Origin: Dysidea avara | Taxonomy: Eukaryota > Porifera > Demospongiae > Dictyoceratida > Dysideidae | Length of the DNA stretch: 64,000 nt | Reading direction: 5' to 3' | NCBI RefSeq assembly: GCF_963678975.1 | Contig: NC_089285.1 | Location: 9,596,694 to 9,660,693, forward strand | Shown here: positions 55,960 to 64,000 of the stretch, piece after piece | Layout of the letters: every line of letters begins with the position of its first letter | Numbering within the stretch: position 1 is the stretch's first letter | Translations under genes and position numbers: made by a program | Notes under the pieces: generated by a model | The model's database searches: none | What the model was told of the DNA's origin: nothing | What the model saw: the letters and a program-made list of their open reading frames with translations, nothing else

Positions 55960-56460
55960 GATGAATCACAGAATTTTATGTGAGTTTTCACACCTATGAA
56001 GCCACTGAGAGACTTTTGTGACCTTTGAAAGCAGACCCTGAACATTGTGGTGAATCAATCGAACACTTTCATAAGCCGGAACATGCCCAATAACTTCCAT
56101 TACATCATCATCAAACTGCGGTGGTATATCACATTTATTCTTCATATCACAAATCCAATGACAAAACTTCATTGCGTAGTAATTCACTGAACAAGCACAC
56201 TGGCAAATCCAATTGAAATCCGACAATGATAGGTACCGGAAATATTCACAATGACTAATACCAACACAGCCAATATGATACCATAAATCGCAAGCGTCAC
56301 ACATTACAGCCCTGTGATTCCTGTTCACACTTCGTTTACAAGTTCCACAAGGAAACTGAACAGGGCCCGGATTGATATGTACATCACCACTAAGAAATAG
56401 CAATGAACAGATCACTGATGCTGGTCGATGAGAAAACAGCACACAACAAGTACATTGCTG
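55960..56460 (-). pseudogene. LINE ORF2 5' fragment with PHD-like finger
   Basis: 158 residues: LLFLSGDVHINPGPVQFPCG at the start (the D..NPGP motif common to CR1/L2/RTE-like ORFs), then a PHD-like cysteine array (CGTCKRSVNRNHRAVMCDAC, DLWYHIGCVG, WICQCAC), then LIHHNVQGLLSKVTKVSQWL, the first strand of an AP-type endonuclease. The catalytic endonuclease and reverse transcriptase are missing; sequence is lost at about 55966. The piece is the front of the element, whereas LINEs are usually 5'-truncated, so a later deletion removed the rest. Confidence 0.75.
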
Positions 56461-56769
56461 ACCTATTGAGTGTAATCCAATGTAGAAGCTTCACAACCAA
56501 TATCCTGACAAGCGAAAATTACAGTCAGACAATTCCAAAGTAGTAACAGCTCCTAGAGACTACACTCTCAGTGAATAGTCAATCCGAAGCAGCAGTGAAA
56601 GAAGGCAGAAGAAGGAACACAAAAGTCTATAAGCCACCATTTTTTGCGATCACGTGATATGCGGTAGGAGCAAGACAGTCAAGTGGATTAGTGTGGGAAT
56701 CGTCGTCAGAATTATCTTGAGACAAAGGTATAGCAGGTGCTTTCATAATTCATTTGATTTTGCTTAATT
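56461..56769. other. Probable LINE 5' leader and spacer
   Basis: Sequence upstream (on the minus strand) of the LINE ORF start, up to the piggyBac TTAA. No ORF; likely the LINE's untranslated leader plus flank. Confidence 0.4.
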
Positions 56770-56773
56770 TTAA

Positions 56774-59700
56774 TGCCTTCACCGCTGAATTTCTGGGAGC
56801 TTATTTAAAAAAATGCATCACTTGCTTAAAACCGTTATAACACAGATAGAAAGGAGATATGCCCTTAGCAACCACACATTAATGAAATCAGTATGGATTA
56901 AGGAACACAAATATATACAATTTATAACCACACCTCTAACTGCAAAGCAATTATCACTCTCTTAAATCAGTAAATATTTTACTCACGATATAACAACTTA
57001 CGCACATACCTGCTACCCTTTCTAACACATTGCTACCATATGAAACTTACTCAAGAAACACCTCCATGTAGCAACGGGTGGAGCAATTAAGTTATCTGCG
57101 AGCGGCAGGTGGTTTTCTTCAACCCATCTTATCTTGCTATTGCGCATATAGACATGTGCAAAACGTGGTGTCGTCACTCATCGCTTTAGGCAGTGGAAGG
57201 AGAAGCACTCCGTGCATAAGTATATTAGTTTCTTACATAACTAGTGAATATTTGTTTTGTGTGACCATTAGATATTTGAAATATATGCCATAGTAGCCGC
57301 TATCAGTAATGGTGCATCATTATTAGAACATGGAGTGTCAGAATTTATTTCACCGTTAGTACCTGTAAGTGGAGAATATAGGAATCAGTACTGTACATTC
57401 AGTATAACAACATTGTGTATTACAAAAACTAAATTGAGTAATCTGGAAGGGTATGGTACTTTTGAAAACAATTTCTATCTATTTGAACACATAAATGTAC
57501 TTTACGAAATGAACATTGTATTCTTGACTCGTGCCTGTTTGGTGTCCCAGTGCTTGATTGAATTGCACTGCATACCACGCACCTAGCCTTGCTCTCCACT
57601 TGCACAGGAAGATGTCTCCGATTTGGATCAAGTCTTGGAGAAGTCAAGCTGTCATGCTGAGGCTGGCGACCACTTCGTTGCTGCAAATTGTGAGTTCCTA
57701 TAAGCTGTTCTGCAATGTCAAGGCGGAATGACAAAAAGTCTCGCTTTTTTCTACCTGTACATGATGGACGGTACAGCAATGGCTCAGCATACCTCTCAAG
57801 TATGTATGCATTGACTAAACTACACTCAATTATGTATGAAAATATTATCTTCCACCACTTCTTAGATCTACGTCCAATGTTGTAGCATCCAATCAGTTGG
57901 TCTCCCCTGTCCACGCCTCTCATGTATTGCTGGTAGTCTGGTAACAGCGGTGGACAAGGAACGTTAGTTGCTGTACCATCAGGATTCCGTCGGCGTACAG
58001 TTGTCCCTGGTAATTCTGCCACATGCATTGTTGAAAGAAAGTGGACATACCGCCTGTCATACCAAGTGGCCGCAAGCAATGGTCCATGGCTAAGGTAGTC
58101 ATAGTAACCCCTCTCTTGTCATTCTCATTTTGGTTTTTCAATTCTTCTGGAAAGCCTCTCCTTATTGTACGTACGGTCCCACAGCAGTTATTTCCCCATT
58201 TATATAGTTCCAAGTAAACCTCTGGGCCAGTGTAGTAATTGTCTGTGAATAAGTGATGTCCTTCTAGTCCTGTCATCAAGTCTAGCAATACTCTTGAGCA
58301 TAGTCCTACATCAACAGAAGATTCTAGACTCTTCCCAGTATAAATTTGCAATTTGTAAATGTACCCATTAGTGGCATCACTGCTTTGATCCCCCATTTGG
58401 CTGGTTTGTTTTTCATGTATTGTTTGAATGTAAGTCGTCCTTTATATGGTATCATTACTTCATCAATTGTTACAGGTTGGTGCAATGTGTACTGGGCTGA
58501 AAACTGTGCTGTCACAAGGTCCAAAAATGGTCGGACTTTGAATAGTTTGTCGGTTTTATCATCAAGTTGATTGTCAGCCAAGTGTAGAAATCTCCAAATT
58601 TGCTCAAAAGTACAACGGCTCATCACCGAAGACAGACCAGGAGTCACCAGAAATTCACAATCACCACTCCAGTACATCTCTAATCTGGGCAGTCGTAGTA
58701 TCCCCATGAGTATCAGCAGACCTACAAAAGCCTTCATGTCACTTACTGTAACGTCATTCCACTTCCTGGCATGTTGTTGCCGGGGTAAGCCCAATGATGC
58801 ATACTTGTTTGTTTCTGTCACCATCAAATCCCAAACCTCATCTGTGAAAAACTTGCAGAACAGTTCAAGTGGAGATGTTGTTTCAGTAAATGGCCCTTTT
58901 GCACCTAGTGTCAAATAATATCCATAACAGTATGGGTGAGGTTCGGCTTTCTCCCACTCTCCTAACGGATTAGGCCTTGGTGTCCACGTGATGTTCCTCT
59001 ACTGAGGGATCCTCTTCTGGAGCGGGAAGTCCCTCTACCTCATGGAAATCCTCTGCCACGAGATGGTCCTCTGCCAAGAGATGGTCCTCTACCACGAGAT
59101 GATCCTCTACCACGGGAAGTTCCTCTAATGCAAGAAGTACGTGCTGTCCCTCTAGATCTGCCGCGTGTTAGTGCCACCCCTCTGCCTCGTGGCTGCCGTG
59201 ATATTCCATAGTCACTATCAGATGAGATGTCTGTGTCATGTCCCATGCTTCTGTTTTGACTTTCACTTGATACCTATGTACAAACACATGACAATTTTAT
59301 TGTGTATGAATTGATTACATCATTTATTAGTATTATTACTTAGTTTGTTATAATTTGACTTGATGCATCCCTTGAATCCCAATTCATTTACACAATTACT
59401 ACCACATTAGCACGTCTTTTACAGCTACCACTTCTTCACCAATAGAGCTGGCTTCATCACTTCGTAGTGTAGGGCTAGCCGGGTCTACTACCATATCCTC
59501 ACTTTCATGCTCCCTGCTGAGACTGGTAACCTCCATATTAGAGTGGAACGAGTGGGAACCATCGTCACTGCTACGGGTACCTTCGAACCTTTCTTCGTCA
59601 GGTTCTTCACTGTTTGAAGCCAAATTTGATGCAACGCTTTCACCAGCCAAGTCGCTTGAGCAGGAATCATCTCGAACTCCCATCAAACCACGTGCCTCCT

Positions 59701-60049
59701 CTTCGAGTTCTTCTCGAGGTAGAGTGTATTCACCCAAATATCCATAAATATCATCTCCACTTTCACTGTCACTATCGTCGAAGCTCTCTTCTTCAGCAAA
59801 AACACTGGAAAGCACACCACCCGCCGAATACCGAGAAGTAGCCATTATGTCATGTACGCGCACAATGCCAACACTTGCCGCGAAGGACTCTTTTATCCCA
59901 GCAACCTAAGGGGTGTGTCTTTGGTAATTTGGGGGAATGTGCGACGGGTTTCATTACAACATCTCAGGTAATAATAATACCTTACAATTCTTACTAGAGT
60001 GTTGAATTATAAATACATGCGTCATATGGCGTCTATAGCGGTGAATGGG
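56774..60049 (-). mobile_element. piggyBac DNA transposon
   Basis: Bounded by TTAA on both sides (56770-56773 and 60050-60053). The ends are short inverted repeats: left TGCCTTCACCGCT and right, in reverse complement, CCCATTCACCGCT. About 3.28 kb with a multi-exon minus-strand transposase. The right border lies in a transposase-like gene remnant (60130-60495), so the element inserted into older mobile DNA. Confidence 0.8.
57429..59863 (-). pseudogene. piggyBac (PGBD4-like) transposase, two frameshifts
   Basis: Exon 1 (59863 to about 59405) encodes an acidic leader (ESFDDSDSESGDDIYGYLGE). Exon 2 starts after TACATAG at about 59272 and gives SSESQNRSMGHDTDISSDSD, then a run of repeated RGRG units (about 59200-59040). 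The catalytic body follows: LELFCKFFTDEVWDLMV, then VTIDEVMIPYKGRLTFKQYM (first Asp), GHHLFTDNYYTGPEVYLELY (second) and MRGVDRGDQLIGCYNIGRRS (third). The C-terminus has a Cys-rich finger (RCVVCSAI, HLCVQIDRNCFQKYH). The frame shifts near 58385 and near 58080; otherwise it is open. The Arg-Gly segment between leader and body is unusual and may bind RNA or DNA (inference). Confidence 0.85.
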
Positions 60050-60129
60050 TTAATCTTTGTTTCTCAGTTATCTGGTGTTCACAAGTTAAGGTTGAATAAT
60101 GAGAAACTGAACCATACACAACCACAACT

Positions 60130-60495
60130 TTCTCAATTTCTCTACGTTGCACTCTCAACAAACTCTGGAAGCTGTGAGCCTTCACATTGTAGATGTTGTT
60201 TCAGAATGTTATTTTTGGACTCTACATCATTAGTATAGTATGGGGTTGGAGGTGAACCCAAACCAGCCTGTTCCCTTAATGTACCTATCTGTATCATACA
60301 GTTACCAACTACTTCTAGACCATGTTCTGAAAACCATTCATAAAATTGTGGTAGAGAATGAAATGGTTTCTCTGGATTGTTCCATCTATTCTGTAAACTC
60401 ATGAACTTGCTTTTCAACTCTGCATTACTGACCACATCAACCAGACCAACTTGTAGGGATTGTGGGTCTCCAAATAGGTACTCCTTAATTACAAC
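60130..60495 (-). pseudogene. Transposase-like gene remnant, unclassified (MULE-like?)
   Basis: The minus-strand frame reads KEYLFGDPQSLQVGLVDVVS, then RWNNPEKPFHSLPQFYEWFS, GLGSPPTPYYTNDVESKNNI and LKQHLQCEGSQLPEFVESAT, followed by REIEKVVVVYG in a neighbouring frame. The TND/N.E..N..LK and ELP.FV signatures occur in a large repetitive family of early animals that I believe is Mutator-like, but the catalytic part is not here. It was interrupted by the piggyBac at 60050. Confidence 0.5.
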
Positions 60496-60669
60496 AGCGG
60501 AAACATGTAATTGTTAAAGTTTACATTCAATATTTTGACGAAAATGCAAAAACCATTGTAAATGTAAAGCTTTAGTAAAACAGCTGAGAAAGCATTTACA
60601 AGGGCTGCTTCACCATCTGTTCCAAAACATTGCAATTGAACAAGTTCTGATTTTTATTTATTTTTATTT

Positions 60670-60750
60670 TTTATTAAAGCTTTACAGCACAAGTGTTGAA
60701 GGTCTGTAGGACACCTGGTCCTACAGCCTGCTCCTACAGCCTGCTCAAAG
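60670..60750. repeat. Short dispersed repeat, copy 2
   Basis: Matches 19437-19512: TTTATTAAAGCTTTACAGCA, then GGACACCTGGTCCTACAGCC. Here the phrase CTCCTACAGCCTG is locally duplicated. Confidence 0.7.
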
Positions 60751-60931
60751 AAATTAGATACAAGGCATTAGTTACATTCTTTTCTGCTAACCAGGGAAGA
60801 CACAAAGAAATGATATGCTTGAAAATCTTTTTTTGCATGAACAAATAGTGGACCCATTAGAGTCGGACCCCATCCTTGGCAGTCAACAACACATGACGGT
60901 AAGTGGTAACATTTCAGAAATTTATTAACAT

Positions 60932-61876
60932 ATGTGACCGAATTTTGGAAAACCATTGATATACGCACAATAGTACTTTTCTAGTAAAACGCGTACCTTC
61001 ATGTATCAAGCAAATCTTAGTAAAACACACCATGATGCTCAGAGCAAAAGTTATCGAAATGTAAACAGGTACAATTGTTTTTGGTGCATTTTTGTGTGTT
61101 CATAACCGTTGTAAGTTCCCCATACTAGTTCTTATCACTTCATGTTAAACTTTATTAGAAACGCCTGGGCCTACTCAACAAATTGGTGGCTATGTCAACT
61201 TTGTAGCCCTTAGAATGAAGGAGTTATGGGTCCATTTGTATAGGGCACCCGTAACATGCATTTTTGGCAATATTTTAGCAATTCGGTAATAAAGGGTTAA
61301 AAACTATGGGTAAAAAATGCAAGCTCCAGAAAAAAAATTATGCAACTTTTTATCATCTTACTGGTGGGCGAATTAAGCCTCTAATGGATAAATCCTGTGT
61401 GTTCGCCTGTTCATAGCGAGTACAAAAACCTTTGTTTCATCTCCCTACACGAACGGATTTCAAAGTTACATACATTAGTTTACGTTGCGGTGATGAAAAA
61501 TTTTACCGATGATCATTTTTCAGTGAATTTGCCTTCTTTCTCAAACATAGAAGCATGCCTAGGGCAAAAACTATACCTTGGTGAATGCACAAATTCATGG
61601 TGAACACAATGAGCCAACATTCAACCCCATACGCCGTTGTATTAGTAAGTTATGACGTTTTATGTAAGTGCCTGTAGATTCTTTTCTTGATAGCTTCTGT
61701 ACATTTCAATTTATTTGCTCGTCTGGCTGTCTAGTGCTGTATTTCCAACGCTGCTTAACTTATGAAGCTGAAACTTAGCTAGTCCATTCCTCTGTCCCTG
61801 TACAAAACAAAGGACGAATAAAATGCATTTTGAAGATTGTGCGGATATCGACGGTTTTCTAAATTAGGTCACATAT
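60932..61876. mobile_element. TGTGACC-type non-autonomous transposon
   Basis: The left end reads ATATGTGACCGAATTTTGGA, continuing AAACC.TTGATATACGCACAAT. The reverse complement of the right end reads ATATGTGACCTAATTTAGAA, continuing AACCGTCGATATCCGCACAAT. The inverted repeats are about 42 bp, bordered by TA-rich sequence. About 945 bp with no credible ORF. Confidence 0.85.
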
Positions 61877-62034
61877 TATACTACAGATATCATGGTATTT
61901 GAAATATATACCAAAAGATATACATATTTAGGAAAGGGTGATACAGTGCGAGGCAAAATAGCCCAGTTGATGAAACGATTATAGATAGCACAGGTATAGT
62001 GAAACAGCACCTGTTGAGTAGACATGCTTGATGT
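61877..62034. other. Spacer, no feature recognised
   Basis: Short AT-rich stretch between the MITE and the imperfect tandem repeat. Confidence 0.4.
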
Positions 62035-62330
62035 ATCAGATGTTTTAGATTCTTTAGTGGTGCCATGCCAATTTACTCGCAATTAGTAAAGGAGACAAGA
62101 GTTCATCGAAAATCCTTTTCGCTCTGGTGAATGATGCTAGGCCCTTGTCTGTATTAGAGACTTGAAATCGTTGATGGATCAGACATTTCAGACTCTATAG
62201 CAGTGCCACATCCATCTACTCGCAATTACTGAAAGAGACAGGAGTTAGTGAAGGAGACAAAGAGTTCATCGAAAATTGTTCAGGTGAATAATTGTTGGTT
62301 GATTTAGGCACTTATTATTAGAGACTTGCT
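62035..62330 (-). repeat. Imperfect tandem repeat, about 150 bp, possibly coding
   Basis: Two units share ACTCGCAATTA, GGAGACA and GAGTTCATCGAAAAT in the same order. On the minus strand each gives a similar peptide (RVNWHGTTKESKTSDTSS and RVDGCGTAIESEMSDPST), so they may be duplicated short exons. No splice evidence beyond this and no family is known. Confidence 0.45.
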
Positions 62331-62669
62331 TACCGTTTAGATAAGGATTTCATGGAATGTGTGAAGTTGCACCATGCATATAATTATGGTAAGTGTACCC
62401 ACAAAGTGTGGTATATCAGTTATATACCACAGTGCGGCACTTTTGATCTCAACCACAGGACTGCACATGTACGTAATGTGGTGTATAAGTTGAACCATAC
62501 ATACATATATACTTACCTATCTAAATGCTACCAGCAAAGTAAGTGATGCAGTCCTTGTCCAAAAACTTCCTGTGCATCCAGCATTGTCTGAAGTTACATA
62601 CAGTGATAATACTACGTTTAACAAAAACCAATAGCTATGATTCAAAAAAGTATTATTTTAATATTACCT

Positions 62670-62910
62670 ACCATCATCTGTCATAATTACTGATACTTCT
62701 GAATCTGGACTTTTCATCTTCATCTTTTCTAGGAAGATTTTCACAACATCTTGATCCTCCTTGTCTGTAATACATTATCCAACAGGTTGGCCTGCACAAG
62801 TTAAATACACAAGAGTAAGCCGCGATGGAATCACAACTAACCTGCAGCAAAATCATCTGATACTAACAATGTGGTGAGCTTAAATTTGTGGCACTCAGCA
62901 AAACTGACTG
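62670..62910 (-). pseudogene. MULE-like transposase exon remnant
   Basis: The minus-strand frames read FAECHKFKLTTLLVSDDFAA, then after an AG a segment GQPVG.CITD with one in-frame stop, then KEDQDVVKIFLEKMKMKSPD with SEVSVIMTDD before a GTAGGTAA donor. The series LTTLLV.D.., G.PVGYCI.., F....K..SP....VIMTDD matches the first and second catalytic Asp regions of Mutator-like transposases. Neighbouring exons were not found within the window. It might belong to the same lineage as the remnant at 60130-60495. Confidence 0.5.
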
Positions 62911-63463
62911 TCCATTTTTATAGTGCGAAGTCCAACATCCTCCATAATGTCTAGCAATAATATTATTTATCAAAACTACATACATGATAGCAGCCAGTGT
63001 ATGTTACTACTTTACGTTGAATGTATCAGATATGTTCATGTCTGTATGAATGTCTGTGTGTGCAAGCATGCATACATACAAATGGGCTGAGATAAACTTG
63101 ACTTCCATTTTACTTGAGCTAAACTTTGTAAGATACATTCGAGAAATGCATATTTTCCCAGTTTTCTGTTGGGCTTTTGATGTGGCTGCTTTTTCTGAGT
63201 TTTGTGTGGCTGTTTGGATGCTTTGTAGTTTCCATCTCAGCAACATACATAATAGTAGCATTCCTGTACTAAATCTAATGGCAATAATAGAGCTGAATAT
63301 GTGAATGTAGTAAAATAAATTACCACTTATACCATCATTTTCACTTAATGACATCACACAGGGCTGATTGTGAAGGATATAGTGTGTATTTGAGGTGGTT
63401 TTTTTCTTTCCATGTTGCAAGTTCTTGATCGGTCTCAAACTCATGATGTTGCATCCCCACATA
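62911..63463. other. No gene supported
   Basis: Contains open frames of 84 and 154 residues on opposite strands, neither with protein-like conservation cues. A TGTATG/CATACA-rich segment lies at 63030-63080. Confidence 0.4.
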
Positions 63464-64000
63464 TGTAGCAACTTTATGGCAAGCGTACAGTCTTAGTGTT
63501 AACTAGTTACACCAATAGCAGAGTTTATCACTTATTATCAGCTTTTCTTATGGCAGACTTAAATATCAATACAAAAACTAGCCTATTTATATTAACCAAA
63601 GATTACATCAACTACAATTACATCAATACCAAAGAAATGTTCTAATGTCACACAGACTAAAGTTATCATTTATTACATCTCCCCCCTCTTAGCTGTGGCG
63701 TCCTCATCACGTTTTCTTAGCCTTCCTCGCCATACTCCACCAGTAGCTTTCCCACGGGACACTGTCCGGCCCAAAGGCACCCTCTGCTCCTCCCATGTCA
63801 TCCCACCGCGACTACTTGTCCTTGTGGATGTAATCCTCTTCCGTAAAGTATTCTGTGGCAACTGCTTATGAGATGAGGTTGGCTGCTGGTTCTGTCTTCG
63901 GGTTTCCTTCTTAGGCCAAAAGTCATCAGCTACTTCAGCAGGGCACTTCCTCAATCGGTCCAATGCCACCAGAATGGGTTCACTTTGAGGTCTGTCAACT
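63464..64000 (-). mobile_element. Ty3/gypsy-type element, 3' end with LTR (fossil, cut by window)
   Basis: The probable LTR is 63464-63677 (214 bp, TGTAGCAACT...TTATTACA). It is preceded, on the minus strand, by a purine tract (AAGAGGGGGGAGA), the expected polypurine tract. Upstream lies the C-terminal end of a pol-like frame (SEPILVALDRLRKCPAEVAD with DFWPKKETRR, then an Arg/Thr-rich tail), which I associate with gypsy integrase C-termini. The rest lies beyond the window, so state and age cannot be judged. Confidence 0.6.

Noticed and set aside
63007-63471. 154-residue minus-strand ORF
   Set aside because: Composition is not protein-like, part overlaps a CATACA-rich run and its start runs into the probable gypsy LTR; no splice or motif support.
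1-64000. tRNA, rRNA, riboswitch or bacterial-type operon features
   Set aside because: I scanned for cloverleaf-like B-box/A-box pairs and conserved rRNA strings by eye and saw none; absence is not proven without a covariance search.

Overview
The window reads as eukaryotic, AT-rich, intron-bearing DNA from an early-branching animal. A demosponge is my best guess, inferred from the mix of transposon families (Academ, Sola-like, Harbinger, piggyBac, hAT, BEL/Pao, DIRS), very short introns and dense short dispersed repeats. I see no operons, rRNA, tRNA or CRISPR arrays. Almost everything recognisable is a mobile element or the remains of one. Convincing host sequence is limited to a BEN-domain-like terminal exon (23611-23986) and a few short exon-like ORFs (8799-9239, 12365-12510, 18497-18639).

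Layout, left to right. 1-3200: a BEL/Pao fossil fragment abuts an Academ-like remnant. 3.9-5.25 kb: a diverged direct repeat pair. 5429-8132: a TA-flanked DDE transposon with matching inverted ends and a damaged transposase. 9.4-12.3 kb: a dispersed repeat, a 31-bp satellite with higher-order structure, and a 160-bp-arm palindrome. 13.8-15.2 kb: an unclassified degraded repeat gene and a MITE. 15319-18386: a seemingly complete PIF/Harbinger element with transposase and Myb/SANT partner. 18951-19310: a hAT MITE with an 8-bp target duplication. 20984-23317: a Tc1-type transposase split by introns, one of which holds a MITE. 24010-26688: a hAT element sitting just upstream of the BEN exon's splice acceptor.

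The centrepiece is 26905-46694, a stack of nested insertions that can be ordered by matching ends and target duplications. The outermost layer is an Academ-type transposon (9-bp duplication ACAAGTGAT, inverted repeats of about 270 bp) encoding a transposase region, an XPG/FEN-like PIN nuclease and a CXC cysteine-rich domain. Its right inverted repeat is split by a TA-flanked non-autonomous element (32319-46549). That in turn is split by an IS630/Tc1-like transposon with two opposed ORFs (32400-45921). The latter carries a 192-bp tandem duplication, a very young whole-looking BEL/Pao element (identical 229-bp LTRs, duplication CAAAT), and a DIRS-like fossil flanked by direct repeats of about 1.13 kb.

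To the right: a Sola-like element with 442-bp inverted repeats (46957-51150), a rearranged BEL/Pao fossil with LTRs (52509-55628), a LINE 5' fragment, a piggyBac element (56774-60049) inserted in another transposase-like gene remnant, a MITE of 940 bp, a MULE-like exon remnant, and the 3' end of a Ty3/gypsy fossil at the window edge. The genes do not form a pathway; their relationship is insertion history.
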